A stretch of 64,000 nucleotides of DNA, taken from NCBI GenBank assembly GCA_020637815.1, contig JACKJS010000001.1, positions 248,001 through 312,000 of the forward strand. Reading direction: 5' to 3'. The translations under genes and the position numbers were made by a program. Below the pieces are notes generated by a model. The model ran no database searches, had not been told where the DNA came from, and saw nothing but the letters and a program-made list of their open reading frames with translations. The DNA comes from Hyphomicrobiaceae bacterium. GTDB lineage: Bacteria; Pseudomonadota; Alphaproteobacteria; Rhizobiales; Methyloligellaceae. Each line of letters begins with the position of its first letter. The first letter of the stretch is position 1. Positions 51,683-59,859 of this stretch are shown piece by piece.

Positions 51683-52330
51683 ATGAAGCAGGCCATCGAG
51701 ATCGGACGTTTCATCACCTTCGAGGGTGGTGAAGGCTCCGGCAAGTCCACCCAAGCCGGAATTCTCGCAAATCGCCTGGCCCGGTCTGGACGTTCGGTCT
51801 TTGCGACACGGGAGCCGGGCGGATCGCCTGCCGCCGAGGAAATCCGCGCGGCGCTGCTGTCCGGACGCGTTGCGCCTTTTGGGCATTTGGCCGAGGCCGT
51901 CTTGTTCGCCGTGGCGCGGGCCGATCATATCGACAATGCCATTCAAGGCGCTCTCCAAGAGGGCCAATGGGTCGTGTGCGATCGCTTCATCGATTCGACG
52001 CGCGCCTATCAGGGGGCGACGGGGGGCGTGCCGCGCAGCGCGATCAATGCTTTGGAGCGGCTGACCGTCGGCGAGCTTTCGCCGGACATTACGTTTATCC
52101 TGGATATTCCTGCGGAAGAGGGCCTTGCCCGTGCGGAGGCGCGCGCGGAAGGGGGCCGCCTCGACCGCTTCGAGAGTCAGGACCTCACGAACCATGAGCG
52201 CATTCGCCGCGCATTCCTGGACATCGCCGAGGAAGAACCCGACCGCTGCGTGGTCGTGGACGCAAGCCAGCCCGAAGCCATGGTCGCCGAGGACGTTTGG
52301 GAAACGGTCCTACAGCGTCTCAATCCGTGA
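51683..52330 (+). CDS. tmk: Thymidylate kinase
   Basis: A 215-residue enzyme that phosphorylates dTMP to dTDP. The P-loop is FITFEGGEGSGKSTQAGILA. FATREPGGSPAAEEIRA and CDRFIDSTRAYQGATGGVPR are the dTMP-binding and DR-x motifs. The LID segment has GGRLDRFESQD. It starts 24 bases after dacA and precedes holB by 39 bases. Confidence 0.96.
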   Translation: MKQAIEIGRFITFEGGEGSGKSTQAGILANRLARSGRSVFATREPGGSPAAEEIRAALLSGRVAPFGHLAEAVLFAVARADHIDNAIQGALQEGQWVVCDRFIDSTRAYQGATGGVPRSAINALERLTVGELSPDITFILDIPAEEGLARAEARAEGGRLDRFESQDLTNHERIRRAFLDIAEEEPDRCVVVDASQPEAMVAEDVWETVLQRLNP

Positions 52331-52369
52331 GCCGCGCCCCATGAGGGTTCGAAGGGCCAGGCATCCGAG

Positions 52370-53500
52370 ATGAGCGCCGCAACGAAACCGTCCCGGCCGG
52401 GACCTGTGGAGCCGGACCGGCTGGAGTCATTCTCCTCGCCGCGTGAGGTCGAGAGCGTCTTCGGCCATGACGACGCTGCCGCCGAATTCGAGGACGCGCT
52501 TCGAAGCGACCGACTGCATCATGCGTGGCTGCTGGTCGGGCCCGAAGGCATCGGTAAGGCGACGCTGGCCTATCGCTTTGCCCGGACCGTGCTCGCCCAT
52601 GCGGAGGCGGGGGATCTGATCCCGGGTGCGCCCGCTGACGTTCCGGCATCCGATCCGTTGTTCCGCAAGGTCGCGGGGCTCGCTCACCCCAATCTGCTCC
52701 TCATTCGCCGGTCGTGGAACGACAAAACCAAGCGCTATTCCCAATGGATCGGCGTCGACGAGGTCCGGCGCTTGCGCGCGTTTCTCGGCAGTACCGCCGG
52801 CGACGGGAGCTGGCGCGTCGTCGTCGTTGATCGGGCCGACCAACTCAACCAAAACGCCGCGAACGCGCTTTTGAAAGCTCTCGAAGAGCCTCCGCCGCAA
52901 ACGCTGTTTCTCTTGGTTTCGAGTGCCGAGGGTCGTCTGCCGGCAACCATCCGGTCGCGGACGCGGGTCTTGCGGCTTTCGTCCTTGGAGGAGGCGCCGC
53001 TGACGGAGGCGGTTCGCGCCGCGCTCCAGCGCGACGAGATCGAGGCCGGCGGGAAGACGCTATCCTTGGCGATATCCCTCTCGCAGGGGAGCGTGCGGCG
53101 CGCGCTCGAGCTCATCACCGGCGGCGGAATCGAGCTGTATGACGAGATCGTCGCGACATTCGATTCTCTGCCGGAACTCGACGGCGCCAGGGTCCACCGT
53201 CAAGCGGAGAAGCTGGCGGGCGTGAGCGAAACCGAGCGGTTGGAGCTGTATCTCGTTTTGCTGCTGGGGCTAATCGAACGGTTCGTGCGTTTCGGTGCGA
53301 CGGGACAGGGTCTCGCGGCGTCCGAGGAAAAACTAGCAAAGCGCTTCGTCTCAAACGACAATTTGCCCGAATGGGCGGATGCCTGGGAAACCATCTCCGC
53401 CGCACGTTCGGAGACCTTTGCGCTCAATCTGGACCGCGGTCTTCTGATCCTGAACAGCTGGTTCGGTCTCCAGAAGCTCGTCCAGGAACGCGCCGTTTAG
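52370..53500 (+). CDS. holB: DNA polymerase III subunit delta'
   Basis: A 376-residue clamp-loader subunit. HHAWLLVGPEGIGKATLAYR carries a degenerate P-loop. VVVDRADQLNQNAANALLKA, then LEEPPPQTLFLLVSS, and PATIRSRTRVLRLSSL carries an SRT variant of the SRC sensor motif. Zinc-binding cysteines of the E. coli protein are absent, as in many alphaproteobacteria. It fits its place between tmk and metG. Confidence 0.93.
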   Translation: MSAATKPSRPGPVEPDRLESFSSPREVESVFGHDDAAAEFEDALRSDRLHHAWLLVGPEGIGKATLAYRFARTVLAHAEAGDLIPGAPADVPASDPLFRKVAGLAHPNLLLIRRSWNDKTKRYSQWIGVDEVRRLRAFLGSTAGDGSWRVVVVDRADQLNQNAANALLKALEEPPPQTLFLLVSSAEGRLPATIRSRTRVLRLSSLEEAPLTEAVRAALQRDEIEAGGKTLSLAISLSQGSVRRALELITGGGIELYDEIVATFDSLPELDGARVHRQAEKLAGVSETERLELYLVLLLGLIERFVRFGATGQGLAASEEKLAKRFVSNDNLPEWADAWETISAARSETFALNLDRGLLILNSWFGLQKLVQERAV

Positions 53501-53566
53501 CGCGTTCGACGTGGGTGCTTGCTGGGGACGAGGCTTCAAGGCTATGTCTCCAGCAAGGGAGACACG

Positions 53567-55123
53567 ATGGCCGACAGACAAGCCTATTACATCACCACCG
53601 CGATCTCGTATCCGAACGACGCGCCGCATATCGGCCATGCCTACGAGGCGGTGGCGACCGATGCGCTCGCGCGCTTCCGGAGGTTGCAGGGGAAGGACGT
53701 GTTCTTTCTGACCGGCACCGACGAGCACGGCATCAAGATGCTGCAGACGGCGCGCAAGCAAGGCATCACAGCCTCCGAGCTTGCCGATCGCAACACGCCG
53801 AAATTCCGCGAGATGGTCGAGGTGCTCAATTGCTCCAACGACGACTTCATATCGACGCGCGAGGAGCGTCATACGCGCTCCACGCAGGAACTGTGGCGGC
53901 GCATGCAGGCGGCGGGCGACATCTATCTCGACAAATATGCCGGCTGGTACTCGGTGCGCGACGAGGCCTATTACGACGAGAGTGAGCTGAGCGAAGGCAA
54001 GGACGGCGCGAAGCTGTCGCCACAGGGAACGCCTGTCGAATGGGTCGAGGAGGAGAGCTATTTCTTCCGGCTCTCGGCGTTCGGCGACCGGCTGCTCGAA
54101 TATTACGAGGCGAACCCGGATTTCATCGGCCCCGAGACTCGCGCCAACGAGGTGAAGAGCTTCGTGCGCGGCGGCCTCAAGGATCTGTCTGTCTCGCGCA
54201 CCACGTTCGATTGGGGCGTGCCGGTGCCCGGCGATCCCAAGCACGTCATGTATGTCTGGGTCGATGCGCTGACGAACTACATCACAGGCGTCGGCTTTCC
54301 GGACGAGGACTCCGAGAGCTTCAAGAAATATTGGCCGGCGGATGTCCACATCATCGGCAAGGACATCATCCGCTTCCACGCGGTCTACTGGCCTGCGTTC
54401 CTGATGTCGGCCGGTGTCGCGCCACCGCGCAAAGTGTTCGGCCACGGCTTCCTCTACAATCGCGGGGAGAAGATGTCGAAGTCGGTCGGCAACGTGGTCG
54501 ATCCGATTTCGCTTGCCGGCGCGTATGGCGTCGATCCAATCCGGTATTTCCTGTTGCGTGAGGTGCCATTCGGCCAGGATGGCAATTACAGCCACGAAGG
54601 CATCGTTCAGCGCATCAACGCCGATCTTGCCAACGATCTCGGCAATCTCGCGCAGCGCTCGCTCTCGATGATCGCCAAGAACTGTGGGGGCGCCGTCCCG
54701 GAGCCCGGCGCGCTCACGGATGCCGACAAGACGATCCTTGCCGCGGCGGACGGGCTCTTGCCGCGCGTGGAGGCCGAGATCGACGCCTTCGCCATCCACC
54801 GGGCGCTGGAACTGATCTGGGGTCTGATCGCCGACGCGAACCGCTATTTCGCGGGCGAGGAGCCCTGGGCCCATAAGAAGACGAATCCCGAGCGCATGGG
54901 CACGATCCTCTACGTCACCGCGGAAGTCGTGCGCCAGGCCGCGATCCTCGTTCAAGCGGCGATGCCGGAAAGCGGGGCCAAGCTTCTGGATTTGCTGAGT
55001 GTTCCGGCAACCGCGCGGGGCTTCGACCAGCTCGGCGAGGCCGGGCGCCTCAAGCCGGGCACGGACCTGCCGACGCCAACGCCCGTCTTCCCGCGCTACG
55101 TGGAGACGGACGGCGAAGGCTAG
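53567..55123 (+). CDS. metG: Methionyl-tRNA synthetase
   Basis: A 518-residue class I synthetase. YPNDAPHIGHAYEAVATDAL holds the HIGH signature, and NRGEKMSKSVGNVVDPISLA holds KMSKS. GWYSVRDEAYYDESEL fits the subgroup whose connective peptide lacks the four-Cys zinc site. The C-terminal dimerisation (tRNA-binding) domain of E. coli MetG is absent, so it is the short form. ATG 53567 follows a GGGAG-like ribosome site. Its stop is directly followed by a perfect hairpin. Confidence 0.96.
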   Translation: MADRQAYYITTAISYPNDAPHIGHAYEAVATDALARFRRLQGKDVFFLTGTDEHGIKMLQTARKQGITASELADRNTPKFREMVEVLNCSNDDFISTREERHTRSTQELWRRMQAAGDIYLDKYAGWYSVRDEAYYDESELSEGKDGAKLSPQGTPVEWVEEESYFFRLSAFGDRLLEYYEANPDFIGPETRANEVKSFVRGGLKDLSVSRTTFDWGVPVPGDPKHVMYVWVDALTNYITGVGFPDEDSESFKKYWPADVHIIGKDIIRFHAVYWPAFLMSAGVAPPRKVFGHGFLYNRGEKMSKSVGNVVDPISLAGAYGVDPIRYFLLREVPFGQDGNYSHEGIVQRINADLANDLGNLAQRSLSMIAKNCGGAVPEPGALTDADKTILAAADGLLPRVEAEIDAFAIHRALELIWGLIADANRYFAGEEPWAHKKTNPERMGTILYVTAEVVRQAAILVQAAMPESGAKLLDLLSVPATARGFDQLGEAGRLKPGTDLPTPTPVFPRYVETDGEG

Positions 55124-55143
55124 CTGACGTCCTGGAACGTCAG
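55124..55143. terminator. Hairpin directly after metG
   Basis: CTGACGT (55124-55130) pairs perfectly with ACGTCAG (55137-55143) around CCTGGA. It begins on the base after the metG stop codon. No T run follows, so termination is uncertain. On the minus strand it directly continues the tRNA-Lys-like fragment. Confidence 0.45.
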
Positions 55144-55144
55144 G

Positions 55145-55172
55145 CCCGCTGATTAAGAGTCAGCTGCTCTAC
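55145..55172 (-). other. 28-nt tRNA-Lys(CTT) fragment
   Basis: Read on the minus strand, the 28 bases start GTAGAGCAGCTGACTCTTAA and finish TCAGCGGG. This is the consensus run from the D-arm through the anticodon arm of bacterial tRNA-Lys with anticodon CTT. The anticodon stem GCTGA/TCAGC and loop CTCTTAA are intact. The 5' D-stem strand, acceptor stem and T-loop are not recognisable, so it is not a functional tRNA. Confidence 0.6.
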
Positions 55173-55249
55173 GAACTCTGGCTGTCGAAGAACCCCGACA
55201 CCAGGACCGCCGCGAGCAGTGAGCCGAAGAGTGCGATACCGATCATCAT
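55169..55249 (-). CDS. Possible 26-residue membrane peptide
   Basis: A tiny reading frame begins with two ATGs (55249, 55246) and encodes one hydrophobic helix (MMIGIALFGSLLAAVLVSGF) plus a short polar tail. No ribosome site is visible upstream. Its stop overlaps the tRNA-Lys-like fragment. It could be a real small membrane protein or chance; the hydrophobic pattern is the only support. Confidence 0.25.
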   Translation of the reverse strand: MMIGIALFGSLLAAVLVSGFFDSQSS

Positions 55250-55305
55250 GGAGGCGAAACGCGCGGAGGCGCGTCCGGTTCCGCGATGCTCGCGACAAAT
55301 TCATT

Positions 55306-55665
55306 CTAGCGGCAGAGTTGGTTGATCTGTGCCGGGTCGAAGCCGCTCACGACGGAGCGGCCGATGAGTGTGCGCGGCACGGCGGTATTGCCGAAGCGGG
55401 CGAGCATGTCGGCCTGGACGCGGGGCGTCGTCGCGTCGAGCAGCGTGTAGCGGATGCGGTTCCGGTCGAGATAGGCGCGTAGCTGGCGGCACGTTCCGCA
55501 CCAATCCGCGCTGTAAACATAGACGCGCTGGCTGCAGTGCGCCTCCGCCGCTGTGTTGCTAAGCGGGAGCGTCAGCGCCGCGGTGACGAGAACGATAGCG
55601 GCGTAGACCCGGCTGCCGCCGAGACCGGCACGATGTCGGCTTTGGGCGAATCTAGATCTGACCAT
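55306..55665 (-). CDS. Exported thioredoxin/glutaredoxin-like protein, CGTC motif
   Basis: A 119-residue protein. A signal peptide or anchor (AAIVLVTAALTLPLSNTAAE) precedes a small thioredoxin-fold domain. The redox motif is in YVYSADWCGTCRQLRAYLDR, and the cis-Pro is in NTAVPRTLIGRSVV. The length and order fit a periplasmic glutaredoxin-like protein; the CGTC centre is unusual for glutaredoxins (CPYC) and closer to some thiol oxidoreductases. ATG 55665 is preferred to a GTG one codon earlier. It may act with the DsbB-like protein, but that is only a guess. Confidence 0.8.
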   Translation of the reverse strand: MVRSRFAQSRHRAGLGGSRVYAAIVLVTAALTLPLSNTAAEAHCSQRVYVYSADWCGTCRQLRAYLDRNRIRYTLLDATTPRVQADMLARFGNTAVPRTLIGRSVVSGFDPAQINQLCR

Positions 55666-55717
55666 CACGTTTCTTAGCCGATGAACCTCGGTTCCGGCTA
55701 CCGCGGATTGCTGCTCG

Positions 55718-56935
55718 TCAGGCGTCCAGATGGTCTTGAGCGAAGGTTTGGAAGGCGTTGCCTGTCAATTCCTCGAACGATCTGAGAGCGCAACACTGAC
55801 GCCAATCCCCGTGGGGCGGAGGCGGTAGAGGATACGCCATGTGACACAATGCGTAGCTGTAGGCGGGACACTCATGTTGTCCGCAAAAGTTATAGTAATC
55901 GTCGTTCCGCGCCACGCGGTACATGGCGCCAATCATAGCATTGGCACAAAGGAGTTGGCGGATGGTTTCATCGGAAAATGAGCGCGCCAGTCCGCAAATC
56001 TGTCCGTGTCCGTCTTCGAACATGAATATCGGAGGCATGACCTGCTTTATCCGGTCGTCAAGTTGGAGCGACCAATTCGATTCCGTCAGCAGGGACGAGG
56101 GATAGGCGGCGACTCTGTGCAAGAGGTCTATTGATCCGCACTTGGCGAACGCGCTGCCAAGCTCGTTCCAGAATGGCGACACGGACAGCCGCTCGCCCGC
56201 TGCAAACATTGAAATGAGGCTCTTTTTCTCATTTCCAACGTAGCTGTCCAAGAGCTCCGCCGGGGTTATTCGCTCCACGGCCGATATCGGCAAAGAACCA
56301 AGTGTCCGTACCAGCCCGCAGAACATTCGACCCGAATCCTCCGCATTCAAAGAGAGATACACGAGGGCAGGAGTCAGGTTGAGAATCACGCTAGGGCTGA
56401 ACGCGCATGCCATGATGCCGATGACGCGCCCATAGAGACGTCGGTTTGCTTGCGGAATTGCGTCGAGCAATTGCGTGATTTGCAGCGACGACGGCGTCAA
56501 CGACCTAAGCGACTCCAGAACCGCGGATGCCTCCATCAATTGTCGCGCCGACACGCCCCCTTCGCCGGTGGGGTCAGATCCGGTTTCACGCTCCAAGTCG
56601 CGTTCCAAGGCCGCCAACCCGGATGACAAAGTCTTTAGTGCGGCGGCATCTCGCTCCTTGTTTCCGAGCCATTTTTGGAACTCGTTCGCGGCCATGCGAA
56701 CGCGTTCGCAGTACTGGAAGATTTTCGCAGTGGTGAACGTCTGAAGGAAATGTACGACCTCATGGCGGTACGTTATTTGAGCCCTGTACCAACGGTCGTA
56801 GTCGCTTCGATCGCCGTCGGAGAACATTCGATCGAAGATGCGTTTGCTCTCCGCAAACTTTATCGTGCCGGTGGCTAAAATCGTGAGGCCGGCTTGGTGC
56901 CCAAGAATTGGCCGGTACGGTGGCGTCGAAGACAC
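55718..56935 (-). CDS. Unrecognised HExxH protein, accessory cassette
   Basis: A 405-residue protein that I do not recognise. Near residue 57 YRHEVVHFLQTFTTAKIFQY contains HExxH, the zinc-binding signature of many metallopeptidases; no obvious third ligand is assigned. The rest is largely helical (ERDAAALKTLSSGLAALERD and SARQLMEASAVLESLRSLTP). The C-terminal part is Cys/His-rich (CGQHECPAYSYALCHMAYPL, then WRQCCALRSFEELTG). No signal peptide is seen. It starts with GTG 56935, immediately after the stop of the small membrane protein, so the two are coupled. Base composition is a little lower in GC than its neighbours, consistent with transfer. Confidence 0.6.
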   Translation of the reverse strand: MSSTPPYRPILGHQAGLTILATGTIKFAESKRIFDRMFSDGDRSDYDRWYRAQITYRHEVVHFLQTFTTAKIFQYCERVRMAANEFQKWLGNKERDAAALKTLSSGLAALERDLERETGSDPTGEGGVSARQLMEASAVLESLRSLTPSSLQITQLLDAIPQANRRLYGRVIGIMACAFSPSVILNLTPALVYLSLNAEDSGRMFCGLVRTLGSLPISAVERITPAELLDSYVGNEKKSLISMFAAGERLSVSPFWNELGSAFAKCGSIDLLHRVAAYPSSLLTESNWSLQLDDRIKQVMPPIFMFEDGHGQICGLARSFSDETIRQLLCANAMIGAMYRVARNDDYYNFCGQHECPAYSYALCHMAYPLPPPPHGDWRQCCALRSFEELTGNAFQTFAQDHLDA

Positions 56936-57322
56936 TTACGCGTGCCTGGGCGGGGCCGTCTCGACCACTTCCGTAACCGTTCCGACCTTTTCGGTTGCGC
57001 GCGTGATCGCTTCCTTATCCTCTTCCGTCAGAGTTTTGCCGTTAAGGACCAAAGGAACGGAACCGTCGGATCCTCGAATGATGATGTAACTCGGCCCCTG
57101 GTTTTTCGCCGCCAAATAAGCACCGAATGACTGGACACAAGCGCCGATGACGACCGCACCGCCGCCGATCAACGCTATGACGATCGTTGTCGCCAAAGGA
57201 GCTCCGCCCGGCGTCGGAGCCGGTGGCGCAATGCCGACTCTAGAATCCGCCGCGACCAGAGCCTGCTCCAGGCGCTCTTGCTGCGTCTTGTCCAATTGGT
57301 CAAACTTAACCGCTTGAGTCAT
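56936..57322 (-). CDS. Small one-helix membrane protein, partner of the HExxH protein
   Basis: A 128-residue protein of unknown function. An N-terminal soluble helix (VKFDQLDKTQQERLEQALVA) and a Pro-rich stretch precede one hydrophobic helix (LATTIVIALIGGGAVVIGAC). The C-terminal ~50 residues (YIIIRGSDGSVPLVLNGKTL, then TEEDKEAITRATE) resemble short effector-associated domains of the type beta-strand, turn, 'dG..i.l.g' strand, helix that occur in bacterial conflict systems; that is an impression. ATG 57322 is chosen over a start 12 codons upstream. It is transcribed divergently from tatD. Confidence 0.6.
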   Translation of the reverse strand: MTQAVKFDQLDKTQQERLEQALVAADSRVGIAPPAPTPGGAPLATTIVIALIGGGAVVIGACVQSFGAYLAAKNQGPSYIIIRGSDGSVPLVLNGKTLTEEDKEAITRATEKVGTVTEVVETAPPRHA

Positions 57323-57520
57323 AGTGCGACCCCCATCGAACCATGGATCGAATTGCAAAGACCGTGCTCCGTTTCCACCAACGGAACCAAAGGGGCGCCG
57401 CGCGCTTTAGGCGCTGCCGGTCCGAGGCGATAAGTGGAATTGACGTCGCCGGTAGGTGTCGACCACTTTACGGCTGCATTGCGGGTCATAGCAACTATAA
57501 GTCGAACAACAGAAAAGAAC

Positions 57521-58327
57521 ATGCTGATCGATAGTCACTGCCATCTCGACTTCCCCGAACTCAATGAGGATCTGCCGGCGCTTCTGGCGCGCGCCCGTGA
57601 GGCTGGCGTTGGGCTCATGGTGACGATCTCGACGCGGGTCGCGAAGTTCGCCGATCTGAAGGAGATCGTGGAGACCCATGACAATGTGTTTTGCTCGATC
57701 GGAACCCATCCGAACAACGCCGCCGAGGAGCCGGATATCACGGCTGCCGAATTGATCGGGATCGCAAGGCATCCGAAGGTCGTTGCCATCGGCGAGGCGG
57801 GGCTCGACTACCATTACGATTATGCGCCGCCGGATGTGCAGGCGAAGAGCTTCCGCCAGCATATCGCCGCCGCGCGGGAGACCGGACTGCCGCTCGTCAT
57901 CCACTCCCGCGACGCGGACGAGGACATGGCGCGCATCCTCGAGGAGGAAACGGCGAGGGGACCCTTTCCCTTCATTCTTCATTGCTTCACCAGCGGGCCG
58001 GACCTTGCCCGGCGCGGGCTCGCGCTTGGCGGCTATGTTTCCTTCTCCGGCGTCGTGACCTTCAAGAAGGCGAGTGAGCTACGCGACATCGCGGCGTCCG
58101 TGCCGGACGAGCGGCTGCTGGTCGAGACCGATGCGCCGTATCTCGCGCCGGAACCCTACCGCGGCAAGACCAACGAACCGGCCTACGTGGCCAAGACGGC
58201 CGCGCGCCTGGCCGAAGTCCGTGGCATCGGCGCGGACGCGTTAGCCACGTTGACCACGGACAATTTCTTCCGTTTGTTCAAGAAGGTGCCGCGCGCGGCT
58301 CTGAAAGAGAGTCTCGACGCCGCATGA
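57521..58327 (+). CDS. tatD: TatD family metal-dependent deoxyribonuclease
   Basis: A 268-residue amidohydrolase-fold nuclease. MLIDSHCHLDFPELNED holds the H-x-H metal pair. GEAGLDYHYDYAPPDVQ, then VIHSRDADEDM, ILHCFTSGPDLARRGLALGG and ETDAPYLAPEPYRGKTNEP carry the remaining ligands. The start ATG 57521 matches family length. Its last codons overlap the next start (ATGA), so the downstream hydrolase is coupled. tatD after metG is common in Hyphomicrobiales; here an accessory cassette separates them. Confidence 0.95.
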   Translation: MLIDSHCHLDFPELNEDLPALLARAREAGVGLMVTISTRVAKFADLKEIVETHDNVFCSIGTHPNNAAEEPDITAAELIGIARHPKVVAIGEAGLDYHYDYAPPDVQAKSFRQHIAAARETGLPLVIHSRDADEDMARILEEETARGPFPFILHCFTSGPDLARRGLALGGYVSFSGVVTFKKASELRDIAASVPDERLLVETDAPYLAPEPYRGKTNEPAYVAKTAARLAEVRGIGADALATLTTDNFFRLFKKVPRAALKESLDAA

Positions 58328-59121
58328 GTTTGAAATTCACCATCCTTGGCTGCGGCACGTCGGGCGGCGTGCCCCGGATCGGCAACCAATGGGGCGCCTG
58401 CGATCCGAACAATCCGAAGAACCGGCGCCGGCGCTGCGCGTTGCTGGTGGAACTGGCGGGCGAGAAGGGCGTCACGCGCGTGCTCGTGGACACGGCGCCC
58501 GATCTTCGCGAGCAGTTGAACGACGCCGATGTGGGGCTACTGGATGGCGTGCTCTACACCCACGACCATGCCGACCACGTGCACGGCATCGACGATCTGC
58601 GCATGGTCGCCTATAACGGCCGCCGTCGCGTGGACGTCTACTACCTCAAGGAGGTCGGCGAGGTCTTGCGCCGGCGGTTCGACTATTGTTTCGAGACGCC
58701 GCCCGGCAGCGAGTATCCGCCTGTCTTGGACGGGCATGAGATCGTGCCGGGGCAGCCCGTGGTCATCGACGGTCCGGGCGGCCCAATCGAAGCCATGCCG
58801 TTCCTGCAGCGGCATGGTTCTATCGACTCGCTCGGCTTCCGCTTCGGCGGGCTCGCTTATTCGCCCGACGTGAGCGATTTCCCGGAGGCCTCTTTGCCCT
58901 ATCTCGAAGGGCTAAATGTCTGGATTCTCGATGCGCTGCGCTACACCGGCCATCCGAGCCATATGACGGTGGACGAGGCGCTGGGCTGGATCGGGCGCAT
59001 GCGGCCAAAACGAGCTATCCTGACCCACATGCATGTGGATCTGGACTACGACACCCTGACAGGCCAGCTCCCGGCGGGCGTCGAACCGGCCTATGACGGC
59101 TTGGTCATCGAGACAGGTTAG
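58324..59121 (+). CDS. MBL-fold metallo-hydrolase, PhnP-like
   Basis: A 265-residue beta-lactamase-fold phosphodiesterase. LGCGTSGGVPRIGNQWGACD at the start is typical of PhnP-like enzymes, which cleave cyclic phosphates. The metal site is in LYTHDHADHVHGIDDLRM, with a further His in ILTHMHVDLDYD. It overlaps tatD by 4 bases. The substrate in organisms without a phosphonate lyase cluster nearby is unknown. Confidence 0.92.
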   Translation: MSLKFTILGCGTSGGVPRIGNQWGACDPNNPKNRRRRCALLVELAGEKGVTRVLVDTAPDLREQLNDADVGLLDGVLYTHDHADHVHGIDDLRMVAYNGRRRVDVYYLKEVGEVLRRRFDYCFETPPGSEYPPVLDGHEIVPGQPVVIDGPGGPIEAMPFLQRHGSIDSLGFRFGGLAYSPDVSDFPEASLPYLEGLNVWILDALRYTGHPSHMTVDEALGWIGRMRPKRAILTHMHVDLDYDTLTGQLPAGVEPAYDGLVIETG

Positions 59122-59145
59122 GCGCTGACGGGTCTCGCTTTTTCG

Positions 59146-59859
59146 TTAGGACACGCCGACGATCTGCCCGGATTCCGTGACGCTCGGGAGGCAGAGCTCG
59201 AGGATCGCTTGAGCGGCCTCGTCTGGCGTCTTGATCGTGTTCGGGTCCTCGCCGGGATAGGCTTCGGCGCGCATCCCCGTCGCGGTCGCGCCGGGATCGA
59301 CCACATTGACCTTGACTGTGCTGTCGGCGGTCTCGTTGGCGTAGGTTTTGGCCAGCGTCTCGAGACCGGCTTTCGACACGGAGTAGGGCGCCCAATAGGC
59401 GCGGCCTTGCGCGGCGACGCCCGAGGACGTGACGAACACGACCCGGCCGGCGTCGGACAGGCGCAGCAATGGATCGAGCGTGCGGATCAGCAGCCAATTG
59501 GCCGTGAGGTTCGTGGCTAGCACCTGGTCCCAAGTCTTCGCGGAAATGTGGGTGAGAGGGCGCAACCCGCCCAGCGTCGCGGCATTGCCAACGAAAATGT
59601 CCAGCCGGCCGAAGCGCTCATAGAGCGAGGGGCCGAGAGCGTCGATCTTTGCCCCGTTTTGAAGGTCGAGCGAGATGAGCGATGCGTTGCCGCCGGCGGC
59701 CTTGATCTCGTCGTAGACGGGCTCAAGCGATTTTTGCTTGCGGCCAAGCAGCAAGACATGGGCGCCCTCCGCCGCGAGGCGCTTCGCGGTCGCGCGTCCA
59801 ATCCCCCGGGAGGCCCCGGTGATCAACGCGATCCGGTTTTTGAGACGAGCTTCGGTCAA
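59146..59859 (-). CDS. Short-chain dehydrogenase/reductase (SDR)
   Basis: A 237-residue NAD(P)-dependent oxidoreductase. The cofactor motif is ALITGASRGIGRATAKRLAA, and the catalytic Tyr and Lys are in WAPYSVSKAGLETLAKTY, with a Ser in VFVTSSGVAAQG. The substrate cannot be read from sequence. It starts at 59859, overlapping the end of purF by 4 bases, so it is coupled to purF. Confidence 0.93.
   Translation of the reverse strand: MTEARLKNRIALITGASRGIGRATAKRLAAEGAHVLLLGRKQKSLEPVYDEIKAAGGNASLISLDLQNGAKIDALGPSLYERFGRLDIFVGNAATLGGLRPLTHISAKTWDQVLATNLTANWLLIRTLDPLLRLSDAGRVVFVTSSGVAAQGRAYWAPYSVSKAGLETLAKTYANETADSTVKVNVVDPGATATGMRAEAYPGEDPNTIKTPDEAAQAILELCLPSVTESGQIVGVS

Noticed and set aside
55100..55200. 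A functional tRNA-Lys gene
   Set aside because: Only the region from the D-arm to the anticodon arm matches; D-stem pairing, acceptor stem and T-loop are absent.
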